A stretch of 64,000 nt of DNA from Neurospora intermedia (lineage: Eukaryota > Ascomycota > Sordariomycetes > Sordariales > Sordariaceae), in NCBI GenBank assembly GCA_037102815.1, contig BTPP01000011.1, positions 558,001-622,000 on the forward strand, read 5' to 3'. Numbering within the stretch: the first letter of the stretch is position 1; each line of letters starts with the position of its first letter. Of the stretch, positions 30,166-43,897 are shown piece after piece. The translations under genes were made by a program, and so were the position numbers. The notes beneath the pieces are model-generated. The model was not told the DNA's origin and made no database searches. It saw only the letters and a program-made list of their open reading frames with translations.

Positions 30166-33100
30166 GATTATTTATAAGCCCGTACCCTATTATATATACC
30201 CTTAAAATTAAATAATAAGCTTCCTCCTTACTATTACTTATATTACGTTTAAATAATTTATATTTTTTAAATTGCTCCTTCTTTCTCTCTCTTCTTTTTT
30301 TCTCCTTTTTTAACGAAATTATAACCTTCTATTATAAGTATCCCTTATACTACTATTTCTTTACTATTCTAACTCTTACCCTATTTCTTTCCTATTCTCT
30401 TATTACTTTTCTATTTCTTACTCTATTATTTATTCTACTCTTACCCTATTCTCGCGCTAATACATTAGTAGTAATTTATTTAAAATGTTTAATACTCCTA
30501 ATTAGCCTAATTTCGACTAGTTTGTCCAATTTTAGTAATTCTAATAATTTTTATAATAGTAATAGTAGTAAGGCTCCTCCCCCGCCCTACCCGCAACTCC
30601 TACTCCGGTTCCTAAGAAGCTTAAAATCCCTAAGCCGGTTTAAACCTAGTTTAATATAATTATAATTAGTATTAGTAAGACTATTACCGATAATACAATT
30701 TCGGCCTTCGTTATTAAAGTAATTAAACTTTAATTTAATTAGTATATTTACTACCTCTTTTATAAATATAATTATATTATTACTCCTATAGGTAGTTTAG
30801 CTACTATTTATCTACTTTATTAATATAGTAAAGTAATTTGCGAGTTAATTTTAATTTAGATTTAGGATACCTTTATAATTTAGTATATTATTAGTTATAT
30901 TTCCGGTCCCTAGCGGGCTATCTTTTTAGCTACTTTTAAGGGGCTACCTAATTTTTCTCTCTTAAAAGAGAAAGGCTTTATTCCTATGTAAATTATTTAT
31001 TTTGTTTATTTTATATTTTAATTTTAACTTTTATAATAGTTCTTAGGGTAGAATTAGTATTAAAGTAGCTGTTACTTGCCTTTTAAATCCCTCTATCGAA
31101 TTTAGTAAATTTAATACTAATTCTTTATTAAGAATTGAATTAGTTAAACTTTAGAAGAGGATAGCCGCTTTAAAGTTTAATATAGATTAAGTAAAGTAAA
31201 TAGTAGAACCCCCTATTATAAGGTCGATAGATAAATTTATTAATTAATACAATAAAGAGTTTGAAGAGAAGAAGAAGAAGAAGAAAGAAATAATTACTAT
31301 TATTATTATTGAATCCTCTACCCTAGTAGCCGGCCTCTCCAATACCTAACCTAAACGCTATCTTCTAATTTATAAGAAGGATAGTACTTCTAATAAATAC
31401 CTTTATACTAATATTTTTACTACTATTACCCCTCGTAGATTTAAATAATAGAATATCCTTATCTTTTAATTACCCTTCGGAGTCCGTCCTTCGGATAATA
31501 TTCGTCCGTTCCCCTCGCTATTATTTAATATATATTTAAAGAATATTCGCCCTTATAATATATATAAAATTATATTAGAAAACTTTATTAGTAATAGAAG
31601 GGAGGATATTAGTTCTTTTAATATAGATAGCGCTATAAGGGATTTATTAGACGATAATATTATAAAAGATATTTAGTATTTTAGGGTAGTTTTAAGCTTA
31701 GCCTAAATAAACTTCTTATTTAGTATAGTACTACTTAAGAATTTTTAATTTTATTTTTTAATAGTAATTCTATAATTAATTTTATATTATCCGTTAGTAA
31801 ATTCGTAGTTTTATATATTATTAAGCGGGTACTTTTTAATATAACGATTAAAGGGTCCGTTGTTTATTACTATTGGGCCGTATTTTACTTCGAATTAGTC
31901 TAATATTGCCGTCTCTAAGAATTCCTATAGCAATTTTTAAATTAAGTTTTAATACCCTTTCTACTTTATTAAGACTTTTTTAACTATTCTTTTATATTTT
32001 TTTATAGTATTAGTATATAGAATCTTTTTAATTTAGAATTCTAATTCTCCTTCGACTTTAATAGCGGGCGGTTAGTTATTAGTAAATTTTTAACTAGGGA
32101 GGGGGTTAATAGTAATTCGATAGAGAAAATTAATATAAAAGATATTATAAATAATTCGGGGAAGGTTAGAAAGTTCTACTATATATAGAGAAAGAACTTT
32201 AAAAATTGTATATTTTATATATAATTAATTAAACTTCTTCTTTGGGCGGTCTATTATATAATTCTTTAAATTAAATTAAACTTTATCCCTAATTTGGAAG
32301 TATTCGGCCGATTAGCGATATTAGTTAATAAATTTCTTTTACTCTTAAATAGCTATAATTATAATTATTTAATATAAGTCTATAGTTTACTATAACTTCT
32401 ATACGAATTAGTAAATTCGCTTCTCAATAGAGAGAAGGGGAGCTCCTAAGCGGGCTTCTTCCCCTATAATAGAGATTAGAAATTCTATATTAAACTTATA
32501 TATAGTAAAGAAGGGAAATATCCCGATAGAGGTATTAATACGGCTATTAATAATGAATTAAACTATAGGGTATTATTTATTCTAATTATTTTATATATAG
32601 TTAATTACTATTTAGAGGTATATATATATTTCTTAGTTTATCTGTTTAGGGCTGCCGTTGGTTTGTAAGTAGTAAATTATATTTAGAAAATATTTAATAT
32701 TAAGGAGTTTATAGAGTTTTACTTAAAACTAATTAATCTAATTTAACCCTCGGTTATTTATAATAGACTATAGGAAGCTATAATAATATATAAAATATTA
32801 TAAGAAACGTTCGGTATATAATTCTACTTCTATTGAAAGTATTAATTCTAATATTATACTCTTATTTAATTAATCTTTAATTACTTAGAAATAAGTATTA
32901 TTATTAGCCTCCGGGAGGTTTATAATAAAATTTATTTATATTTCTCCATTAAATTAATCCAGTACGGACAATAATTATATTAGACCCTATTTTTACTCTT
33001 TCTATACCTTTATAGAATTATAAATATAATAATTATAAATGAATTATTATATATAGGTACTTAATAGCGGTTAGTAAAAATATTAATTGAGTATAGTTAT

Positions 33101-33949
33101 TATACTTTTGCAATTAGAATAACCGAGGATATACAAATTATAAATTACTTATATTAGAGTAATATAAAATATATTAAATTACTAGGATTGGTCTATAAGG
33201 TTTATAGTATTAGACTTAGTATATACCGAAGCCTTTAGGATTTAGAGACGGTCCTAGTAAAGGAGGCGGCCTTTAGAGTTAATATTATAGTCCGCGATTT
33301 GGATCTTTAATTTTAACGCTAGGTTAAGGTATTTATTATTATTTTAGATTGCAGTTTTAATTTGTTAATAGAAATAATCTTTCGGTGCTATTTAATTCTA
33401 AAGTTATTATAAATTTAGATTTTTAAATATTTATACGTCCTCCCGCCCGGAGAGGACTATTTAGGATGCTAAGATCCGAAGTAGCGAATATTTTTTAGTG
33501 TAAAATTCGGGATTATTTATAGGTCGTAGGCTTCCCGGTCCTCCTTTATTAGTATATTTTATTCTTTACGAGAGAGTATATTAAGGACTATGCCTTTTTT
33601 CCCCGGCCGGTATTTAATATTGAAGTTAAAGCGGGATAAATATTTAATTTACTATATTTAATATTCTGAAAATTATTATATTTTTATAAAATATTTGAAA
33701 TTGTAGTAGTCTATTAGGATAGTAAAGGATTTGTAGTTTTATAGTTCCGCTAATTATTATTTTAAATAGTTAATAATTACTAATATTTCTTTATTATAAA
33801 TTAAGTAGTTCTATTTAGTAGTATTAAACTTCTATAAATAGTATTTTATAATTATATACTTTTTAGTGCTATTAACCTCTTAGGAGATAATACCCCCGAA
33901 TGTAAATTTATAATAGTCCGTTTCGAGGAACGTTTTCTTATTCGGATTA
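30166..33949. other. RIP-mutated segment of element A, content not identified
   Basis: No integrase or other retroelement domain is recognised with confidence on either strand. On the plus strand a TATATATA (about 30195), a long CT-rich stretch (30270-30450) and AAAATG at 30481-30486 open a frame whose stops are nearly all TAG or TAA from Gln codons. It begins MFNTPN, is Gln-rich, then has PATPTPVPKKLKIPKP. This looks like the 5' end of a fungal gene on the strand opposite to element A, possibly another element or captured DNA. Further plus-strand blocks near 32400-32650 (for example NINTAINNELNYRVLF-like) are not recognised either. Confidence 0.4.
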
Positions 33950-35390
33950 AATTTAGTAAAAATCGGAGCCCAAGTAAATAATATCTTTAATAATTAAAAG
34001 GAAAAAGCTCGCGAAAACGTTGAAACGCGGGTACTTGGTCGACGATAGCGATAAAATCGTTGTTAATATTAGAATTGTATTTAGGACGTCCGATTACCCC
34101 CCTCTATAATATTGTATTAATTATATATCGAAGACGTAGGTATTAGGGTAACCGGAAGTGTTAGGGGCGGGTTAGTATCGAGCCGATATATACCCGGAGT
34201 AACCGGAGCTAGTATAATAATAATAATACCCCGAATTAGCGTAGAGCCAGTAGAAGCTTCGGAAATTTTAGACCTATTTTAGAAGGAATAAGAGAAGTTT
34301 ATAAAAGAGGTTATAAATTTTCCCGGCGTCGATAGCCTACCTACCGACCGAATAGTATAGGCGGAAAAACTTTTTAGGATTATAATAGTTGCCCTATACG
34401 TTTATAATTAGAGCCCTTAAATTAAAGATAATAAAGTAAAGTAATTCCGGAATAATATAAACGAATTAAAGAAGATAATTATTAAGATTATAAAAATATA
34501 AAAATCCCCCCCCTTAAAGTTTTAGGCCGTAGTTACTATAGGCCCGAACGCCCCCCCAATAGGACCGAAGAAATCCTATTTTATACTAATAGGTATTTAA
34601 GCTATTATTCCCTTCCGAACCGAACGGTACTTAATAGTAAAATTGAATAGAAAACCCCTACCGGCCGACAAAGAGCGACGCTCGGTAGCGGATATAATCG
34701 ATATAATTAATAAAAAATATTCTAAAATTAAGGTTAAAGTAGTAATAAAATTATATTTTAGCGGAGACTACGTAGTAATATTTAATAAGGAAGGAAGGCG
34801 CTAGTACTTTAAAAATTAGATTTAAATTATATATATTTTCTATTAGGATATAATAGTTACTTTTAGGACGGTTTTAATAATAGTCCGAAGCGTACCGTAG
34901 GCGTTTATTAATAATTTCGAATTTAATATACTAATGAAGGGCTTGTCCAAGAAGAATAATATTAATATTATTTAAATAAAAGTATAGTAGAGGAAGTATA
35001 GTAGTAAAAGGGGCTCCTTATTATTTAAAGTACTAATAATAAACGATAGAATATATTTAATAAGAAATTCCCTCCTTTAAATAGGTAATACCTTCTATTA
35101 TAAACCCTTCGAATAGAATATAATTCCCTAATAGTATTATAATTATTAAGAATTTAGCTATTTAAACCGGTTCTACCCTAATAAGAAAGAAGTATAGTAC
35201 CCCCGCTACGCTAAAAAGAAATACCTAAGCGCAACTATAATAGAATCCGAAGCTAATTACCCCTCTAATTAGCAATCCGAATTTAAGAAGTACTTCCTTT
35301 ACAATTATAAAAGTTATACTATAATATCGAACGAATACCCGTTCGTAAGAATTATATAAAGTTATACTTTAATAATATTTATAGAACGAC
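33950..35390 (+). mobile_element. Tad-like LINE, 5' part with ORF1
   Basis: Plus-strand ORF1 of a non-LTR element. It has KLNRKPLPADKERRSV near 34640 and SGDYVVIFNKEGRRQYF-like near 34760. Between about 35120 and 35330 lies a run of mutated CCHC knuckles, where Tyr, Arg or stop stand for Cys, His or Gln at C-x2-C-x4-H-x4-C spacing. The 5' boundary is approximate. The frame is cut at 35390 by the nested gypsy element and resumes in phase at 43898 (IER then PREYVLR) when one ACGAC is kept. Confidence 0.6.
35386..35390. repeat. Target-site duplication ACGAC (left)
   Basis: ACGAC directly before the 5' LTR of element B; its partner is at 43893-43897. Confidence 0.8.
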
Positions 35391-35668
35391 TGATACGGTT
35401 CATTTCATGTATGTAGATTAGCTCAGTAATTGACAGTGCATGCAGGTCGTTTGACCGCCCTGCCCAGCCCGCCTGCCGGGTTGTAGGGTGGGTCTAAGCG
35501 ATAAAATAAGGAGGTGGGTCCGCCCAAATAAATTATATTAATCCATCTGCGCGCGGCTTCCACTCTTTTTAATTCTTCCTTCTATATTACGCTTTATATA
35601 GGAATAATATTATTACTTTTATATATTAATTGTAGGGTTGTTCTTTGAGGTAGAAGTAGTCTATATTA
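35391..35668 (+). repeat. 5' LTR of element B
   Basis: 278 bp, starting TGATACGGTTC. The outer half keeps TpG and CpA (GACAGTGCATGCAGGTCG); the inner half is mutated, for example TATAGGAATAATATTATTAC. Confidence 0.9.
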
Positions 35669-38599
35669 TATAGTAGTTATAATTACTTTAATCTAGTTAC
35701 TTTTTTAATACTCTCTATCGATCGAGTCGTAGTAGATTGCTTAGAAATTTACAATCCAATCGAACTGTAGTAGGTTGGATAGTATTGTAATAACCGATTT
35801 AAGTAGGTTGTATCGCTCCTTTATTTAAATAACCTTTCCTTCGCTTGGTCGAATTATAGTAGACTACGGCGATATACGCTTCCCGTTAAATAATTGAATT
35901 GTAGTAGATTGTATAATAATTACCGTCAATCGGCCGAATTGTAGTAGGCCGAACGATAATTACCCTACTTAACGAACTTCGAATTTTTATACGATTTACT
36001 ACTTAAATCTAAGGTTTTTAAATCGCTAAATTGTAGTAGGCGTACGAAATACCCTTAATACGAAAGGTTTCCCCCTACTTTCGAATTTAGGTAGAAAGTA
36101 GGCGTTCTAATCCTTTATATTTATTTAACTTTATTTTTTATTTTTATTTAAATATTAATAACCGAAAGTCGAAATATTAATAAATTATTAATTAATATAG
36201 TATTATAATAATTAAATAAATTATCCGACGAGGGCTTTCTATTTAATTACGTTAAATCCGATATTAATACAATACTACCCTTTAAGTAATCTATAATACC
36301 CTACGACCTTCGAACTTTAGTAAAAAATATACGCTCTAAATCAATTAGCGAATAGGTCGATTGCGAATTTAAAATAATAAATTTACTTCCTAATTAATTT
36401 TAAATCTAAGGCGAAGAAAAGTTCGATCCCGTTCGGCTACTTATATTAATCGTACTTAAAAGAATTGGAAATAACGTAGAAATAATAATATACGTACTAA
36501 ATAAAATTAATTAGAATATTTATAATTAAAATATTTAATATTAAAGGATCGATTGTAATACTGATAAATTGCGGGCTAAAATGGATGAAACTATAAATTG
36601 TATAAAGAACGTTGAGAATACCTTCGACGATTTTAATAAAACCGGCGATTAAAGGTGTTAAGCTATAGGAATAAGAATAGATATTATAAAGTAAAGTATA
36701 AATACTATATTTAATTTAGTAATAGAGAAAATAGATAAAATAATAGTATATTATACTTTAGTATTATTACCGGCCTAATTATTAAATTACTATTCCCTTT
36801 AATACTTTTCTTCTTCTTTAATAAGCCCGGCCTCTTAGGCCCGGAGTACCTAATTAAATAGTTTTACGCTTATAGTATAAGGTTATTTAGCTAAAATTAT
36901 AGTAAATATAGTAAAGAATTTTAGACTACTTAAGAATATTGTTCTTCCCCCTTACAAAAATAATTCTTATTAGTTTTCTCTTTATTGTTTAGAAATTATA
37001 AATAAGTAATATAATAATATTTTCTCTATTAATAGTTTAAAGGATATTATTATTTATTATAGCAATCTTTTAATTTAGGGTTAGTTATTTGAGCTTTTTT
37101 TAAGATTTTCCGACTCTCCCGAGTAGAATAATTCCAATTTAGTAATAGGATTCCTACTAATTAAATTAATTAAAACCCGACTATTGAAGTATAAATTACC
37201 TTAGGCGGAAGAAGGGAATAAAATTTTAATTTTAATATATAGAAGTCTTTTACGTTTAATTGTAGCCGAATTAACTATTCTTCCTTTTTAGAATAGGGTC
37301 CCTATATATAATTCTTAGAACGTTATAATACCGCCCTATCGGAATAATTAATTGGCGGCGTTCAAAATTATACTTCCCGCGGCTCCGAAGATATAGTAAA
37401 ATAAATAATTATTAGTAAACCTAGTTTAGCTTTTATAAAAGGTTTGGGCCCTAATTATTATAGTTCTTTAAAAATAGTAAGGTTTATTGGATTAGTAATA
37501 TTTTATTACCTAAATTATAATTTAGTTATAAATATCCTTTATCGACCTAACCTTATTAGTAATTAAATTTATAGTCCTAGCTTTATTTTAAGTTATAAGT
37601 AATAAAATATTATACAATAAACTATATAAAACTATTTAAAGTATAGAACGGAACCCTACGTTCGTTACCCTTATTTTATAAATAATCTATTATTAGTCCG
37701 AGGAGTATTTAAATTTATATATACCCGGAGAATATAAATACTTTATCTTTAAAATAGTATAATTTTAAAATAACGCTATATTCGTTAACCTACTAACCAG
37801 CCCGCTAAACGGCCCGTTAAATAGTCTGTTCCGAGGAGTGGAAGATTTCGGCGACCCGGATGACGATAGTAACGACGATCTTAATAATAGAAACGGCCGC
37901 GGCCTACTTTATTGTCTATTTAATTGGGAGCGATTTTATTACGAGCCTTTATTATATAGGTTCGAAATAAGATTTAAGAGGGAAGAGATTAGCTAATTCT
38001 ATTTCTATTAGGAAGATCCTAATAATATAAGAATTATTATTAATAACTATAATTTAATTTATACTAATATATTCTATTTTATAGATTGGTTTTAGTCTTT
38101 TACCGAAGACGATTTATTATCCGAGTCGGTTAAACGCTAATTAAAAATAATATTTTAAATCCTATTAGGAGGATTTATTATTCAATAGTAGAATATAGAA
38201 ATATTTTTAAATATTAGGTATACTTTATAATAAGGGTCCTTCGAAGATTTATTGGATGCCTTTATTAAGCGTTGGACGTTTAATTCCGCTATTACTATTA
38301 AAAAGTTTACCGAAAGATCGATTTCCTTAAAGGATATTACTATAAATAAGAATACTCTATTCGACTTTATATAAAAATAGTTATACTATACCCGAATTAT
38401 AAGTATCCTAGGTAAAGATGTAATAAATTAAATAGGTATTATAGTCTAGATTTAGTTTAAAATAGATTTGTATATCTAAATTTACTTTAAGCTTCCGAAA
38501 TATAATTTATTTAACAATTATATTAAGGAGATCGATAAAGCTAAAGTTATATTAATATTAGTAGTTATTAAGCGTTACCCTTACGTTAAATACGTTATA

Positions 38600-40400
38600 T
38601 ACTCTTTAAATAAAGATAATAATATTAAATTATTGGCCAAACCGATTTAATAGGAAGGAAGAAAGGAGTATTGGAGTAATTAGAATAATTATAGGGATTG
38701 GGGATAAAACGGTAATTGTAATTGTAATTACGATTAAAATCGGTGCAATTCGGACCGATATAACCCGGACCAATACGATCGGGATTATAATAAGGATTAG
38801 GCTTACTATGTAGCCGATAAGTAAATTATTAATAAGGTTTATTATATTAATAATAATAAAACCGTATTCGATTATTCGATCCTATTAGACTCGGACAATA
38901 AGATTATTTATATAATTTATAATACCTTCCTTATATACTATAAATATTATTATATATTTATATTTAATATAGAAGTTCGGCGTTACTAATATAAATATAA
39001 ATTAAATAAGCGGGCTAAAACCGAATTAATAGTATTTAAACTAATAAGGGAAATTTATATTTATTACGGATATTAAATATTATCCCGGAATTTACTCTTT
39101 CGGTACGTAAAGTACTATATTAAAATTAAGGCCGGTACTATCGATAGAATACCGGTAGATCTCTTATATTTGGCCGAAGAAAGTAATAAAAAATTAAAAG
39201 ATTTCGACGTCGTAGAAGCACCGTTATTGGACGAGCGAAATATTGAGAAGAGTCTATTATTAAATTATATATATTTAAGGGTAAAAGTTAGATCCAATTT
39301 ATAATCCCCTAGTACCGAAGTTTATATTAACCCCGGCGTTAGAAAGTTTTTAATTAATTATAAATACCTATAATCCTTTAATTATATAGTTAAATATAAG
39401 TAGGTACGATGTATAAAGGGTATTAGCGGATTTTAAATTATTAATAAGTAGGTAACGTTCTATTTATATTTGGTAGGTACTAGAAATAGTAAACCGATTT
39501 TAATAAAAATAGTAAAGTTAATTTAGGTTATAAATAACCTTTCGGCTAGATTATTGCTAGTTAATAATTTTATAGATATTAGATAAGGTTATATCGATTA
39601 TACTACAAGAATAGTTTAATTTAAAACTATAGAAGGATTTATACTTCTATTTATAATAGACTACTAATATATCCTTTGTATAAGAAAAGTTACTACACTA
39701 AAAAAGGTTACCTTATTGCCCGGATAATAAATTTATCTTCCGGTAAATTATAAACCGCTTCCTAAAGGTAGGAGTTTTATATTTAATATTAAGTACGCCC
39801 TCGTTGCTAATGCGATTATTAATATTAAAATACTTATAATAATACTTATTAAAAATAATATTAATAGTACGGTTATAATTAATAAGTATTTCTATATCGG
39901 TTCTATTACTAAGAATAATAAAAGTATATACTTTAAAGCTTTATAGGATAGAATATAGAGGGCGGTAGTATTAGATTAAATAATAATCGTTATTTATAAC
40001 TATTCCGGTATAAATAGTCGAAGAGTTTACAATATAGTCCTTATTCTACTAGCGGTACTATTAAGAAGAGAATTCGATTTGAACCCCCTTATTTAAATAG
40101 TAACCTTAAATATAGATTTAATATTAATTACAAATACTTTTTATATTAATGTTCTCCTATAATAGGAATTTATAAGGATACTATAGTACGAAGGCCCTAC
40201 TGAGAAAAAGCTATATATACTTAAAAAGTACTCTATATTAGGAATCCGTATAAACGGCGACGTTCCGGACGAAGTTTCTAAGTAAGGCGTCTACGTATAT
40301 AGAGGGTATTCGAAAATAGAGTTAGAAGAATTTATAGATTTAATTTATAAATATAAAGATATATAGGAGGAAAGCTAAATAGTAGAAGTTAAAGAGGAAG
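38600..40400 (+). pseudogene. Element B Gag end and protease region, RIP-degraded
   Basis: Plus-strand frames with Asn/Arg/Asp-rich tracts near 38690-38780 and a mutated knuckle-like CYNC-type segment near 39050, followed by a stretch that should hold the aspartic protease. Individual catalytic residues are not certain. Placement follows from Gag-Pol order and position upstream of the reverse transcriptase. Confidence 0.4.
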
Positions 40401-40439
40401 ATAAAATAAAGGTCCTATTAGTCGAAGGTTAGTAAAATT

Positions 40440-41900
40440 AGAAAATTAGTATAAGGATATACCTATTAAGTAAAAAAGATTAGGCTATAATTAATAAAAT
40501 CTTTAATAAGCTCTACGCCTAAGGAAAAATAAAATAGTATAAGGAAGCTACGCTATTCGTTTATTCCGTCTTTATTATATAGAGGACTATAAAAAATAAA
40601 GTGAAAAACCGCCTTATTATTAATTTAAAAGTATTCAACCGTATTATAGTCCCGGATAATTACTTATTACCGTTTTAATTAGAGGTTATTATAAAACTTT
40701 ATAGTAAATAATATATTATAGTAATCGACGCTGTATCTTTCTTTTATTAGTTCGGAGTATAGCCGCTATATTATAATCGGCTTACTTTAATTAACTACCG
40801 AGGATTCGAAATTCTAACCGTTGCTCTAATAGGTTTTTGCAATTTATTGGCCTATATACAACGATTTATAAATAAACTATTCGTACTATATAAGGTATAT
40901 TACTAAGCCTTTATTAATAATATTATTATTGCATTAAATATATTAGAGGACTACTTTAAATATTTGGACGCAATTTTTCGCTTATTTACGTAGAAAGGTA
41001 TTTTAATCTCCCCGAAAAAATCCTATTTCGGCTACCCTAATATCGAACTATTAGGATTTAAAGTTAATATATTGGGCTTTTCAATAATTATTGAGCGTAT
41101 TATAGCGTTAAAGAACCTAGCCTTCCTAAATTAATTTAAAGTATTTAAATAATATATTAGAAGTTTAGGCTTCTTTAGGTACTTTATTCTTTACTATATT
41201 TAATTAATTGAATTTCTTTAAGTAAAGAAAGTTGTATTATTAATTAAGGGAAGAGAATTAAGTAAAGTAGTAGTCGGTAACCCTAGTAAATAAATATATT
41301 ATTACATTACGATTAAATATAAATTAATACTAGCCGAATTAGAGTTTTTCCGGGCGTTTTAAAAAGCCCTATATAGTTTAGAAGATAGTAAGAAACTAAA
41401 TATCCTATATTACTATAACCCGGATAAGTAATTATTTATATAAATCGACGGTTCCTTTAAGTAGGGTTTTAGAGTAATAATCTTTTACTTTAAAAATAAA
41501 TACGAATAGCGAATAGGGATTTAGATCCTAGTTAGCTAGGTATTACTAATTATATTCTTAAGTAAATATTTAATTAAAATAGAGACCCGATATAGCCCCT
41601 CCGAATTGGAAGTAGCGTATTTAATATAGGTAGTATAACAACTTCGAATTATAATTTATTTAGTAAATTAATTTATTATTATACTTATTAATTATTCGGT
41701 AATAAAAGAAATTGTAGAGTAAATTAATTTACATATAACTTCGACGGACCGAATAAATAGACGCTTTATTAATATATTTATCTATTTATTATAGTACGAC
41801 CTTTAAATCTTCTATATCCCCGGTAAATTTAATTTTATATTAAATACTTTTAATTATTTACGTATAGTTAGCGACGGATTGAACCCCGACGGAGAATCGG
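40440..41900 (+). pseudogene. Element B reverse transcriptase and RNase H, RIP-degraded
   Basis: Typical fungal gypsy blocks are readable. VIDAVSFFY-like lies near 40720 and FCNLLAYIQRFINKLF near 40835. The catalytic box lies near 40905-40950 as AFINNIIIALDTLED, in which the two Asn stand for the paired Asp of the F/Y-x-D-D motif after G-to-A changes. PKKSYFGYPNIELLGFKVN follows near 41010-41060. RNase H-like frames follow to about 41.9 kb. Stops occur only at RIP-type codons. Confidence 0.75.
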
Positions 41901-42079
41901 CCTTAAATAATTTATAGAAGGATAATGAAGTTTACCCGGCGGTAGAAGAAGAAGGAGATTAGTACCCCTTCTTAATAGAAATAAAAATAGATAAGGTGTT
42001 TTAGGCTTATATAGTAGAGGGTTATAGCTCCGATATAAAGTTTAAGAAAGTATTGGCCGATTTGAAGGAAGCTATTGAG

Positions 42080-43180
42080 GACGGTAGAATACTTTATTAA
42101 TCCGGTTACCCCTTTATAATTAATAAGTAAGACTAATTTATTTATTATAATTATTTAAATAGTTCTAGGGTACTATATATACCTTTTAACTATATTAAAG
42201 AAATTTTATAAGCAACTTATAATAATAAATATTATTTCGGTAAATAACGAATAATATACGACCTTCGCGATTTAACTATCCCTTATAAAATAAGCTTAGT
42301 TAAGAAATATTTGAAGTATTATTTAGAATATTAATTAAATTAAATAAGCCGCAACCCCCCTAATAGAAGTTATTAAATAATTAAATTAGAGTATGCGTAC
42401 GTACTACTTATAAGCGTTATTACTATCGATTTTATTGTAGGTCTGTTTGAAGTTTCCGCTGAGAATTCGCTATAGAAGCTTAATAGGTACAACGTTTTTA
42501 ATACTTTAATAATTGTAATTAATAAAGCTATTAAGCGAACGCTCTTTATTCTAAGATATTCCTCTTATACGGTAAAAGAATAGAGTATAGTATTAATAAG
42601 ATAGTTTATTTTGAGCGATTGGGGTATACTTAAGGGTATTATTTTAAATAGAGATTGTAAATTCACTTTTAATTTCTAAACCGGTATATAGAAGGCGTAG
42701 GGAATTAGGCTATTAATAATAACCGTTTACTTCCCCTAAATTAATAGATTATCGGAGCGAAAGAATTAGACTGTTAAAATCGCTATATAGTTTTACTATT
42801 TTCGTTTTTTAGACTCTAATTGGTACGATATCCTTCTAATACTTTAATAGAATTTAAATAGCGCCCTTATATAATTAATTAATATATCCCCTTACGAGCA
42901 ATTATATGGATTTAAACTGCCCGGCCCCTTTAATACCCTACTACTATTAGAATATAATCCTAAAGCGCCCGTTCTTAAGGAATATTTAAAATAGGATACT
43001 ATACTAGTAATAGACTTTACGGTAGCCGATATAAAAAGAAGATACAACGATTACTACCGCAATATCCAATTCTAGAAGGGAAATAGAATATTTCTACAAT
43101 TTTACTACGGATATTATTATTCCGGTAACCCCTTGTATAAACTCTTACAATAATATTTGGAATTATATACTATACTAAAA
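42080..43180 (+). pseudogene. Element B integrase, RIP-degraded
   Basis: Core integrase blocks are in order: ITIDFIVGLF near 42420 (first catalytic Asp), LSDWGILKG-like near 42610 with DCKFTF near 42655 (D-R-D-x-K-F region), LSERKNQTV near 42735-42770 (the region of the last catalytic Glu), then PYEQLYGFKLPGP near 42890. The zinc-binding N-terminal part is degenerate. Confidence 0.7.
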
Positions 43181-43329
43181 AAGATCGGAAACTTTATATA
43201 CCGCCTAGAATTACTTCGGAGTATAAAGATTTATCCTATAATATCTATAATATATTTATTATTAGCACCCAATAGAAAGGATATCTTTAGACGAAACTTA
43301 CTACCTCCTAGCCCAATTAAGGATTTATA

Positions 43330-43490
43330 GTACGATAATAAATATAAAGTAGAGACTATCTTAAAGTATAAGGAAGTATAGAAAAAGTTAAAATTCCTTA
43401 TTAAATAGAAAGGCTAGGGATATTAGTATAACTACTAAATAATAGAGAAAAGTTTAGAGAATTATTAGGAATTATTAATAGAGTATTAGG
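43330..43490 (+). pseudogene. Element B chromodomain, RIP-degraded
   Basis: The frame reads YKVETILKYKEV, then KKLKFLIK*KG*GY*YN and later ENY*ELLIEYW. This fits the chromodomain pattern Y.VE.I......(aromatic)LVKW.G....(T/W)WEP..NL, with Trp codons now TAG. Confidence 0.7.
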
Positions 43491-43614
43491 ATCGTTAAAG
43501 AGGAAAACCCGGCTAGAAACATAGTAGGGGACGCCCTAAGGGGTTAGGGAAGAAGAAGGATTAATCTTTAAGAATAGCTAAAGACAGCTACTTTTTCTCT
43601 AGCGAGCCGGGACT

Positions 43615-43892
43615 TAATACGGTTCATTTGATATATATAGATTAGCTCAATAATTAACAATATATATAGGTCGCTTGACCGCCCTACCCAGCCCGCCTGC
43701 CGGGCTATAGGGTAGGTCTAAGCGATAAGATAAGGAGGTGGGTCCGCCCAAATAGATTACATTAATCCATCTGCGCGCGGCTTCCACTCTTCCTAATTCT
43801 TCCTTCTACATTACGCTTTACACAGGAATAATATCATTACTTTTGCACATCAATTACAGGGTTGTTCTTTGAGGCAGAAGCAGTCCATATCA
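43615..43892 (+). repeat. 3' LTR of element B
   Basis: 278 bp. The inner (left) half is mutated (AATAATTAACAATATATATA); the outer (right) half keeps CpA, as in TTGCACATCAATTACAGGG, and ends CATATCA. Confidence 0.9.
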
Positions 43893-43897
43893 ACGAC
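43893..43897. repeat. Target-site duplication ACGAC (right)
   Basis: Partner of 35386-35390. Confidence 0.8.

Larger units (their letters stand above)
35391..43892 (+). mobile_element. Chromodomain-type gypsy retrotransposon, full length (element B)
   Basis: 8502 bp with 278-bp LTRs and the target duplication ACGAC. Plus-strand Gag and Pol frames are recognisable in the order Gag, protease region, reverse transcriptase, RNase H region, integrase, chromodomain. That is the Ty3/gypsy order, and a C-terminal chromodomain defines chromoviruses, whose integrases can target H3K9-methylated chromatin. All domains are full of TAG/TAA at former Gln and Trp codons, so the copy is dead. It is the innermost insertion of the nest. 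Confidence 0.85.
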
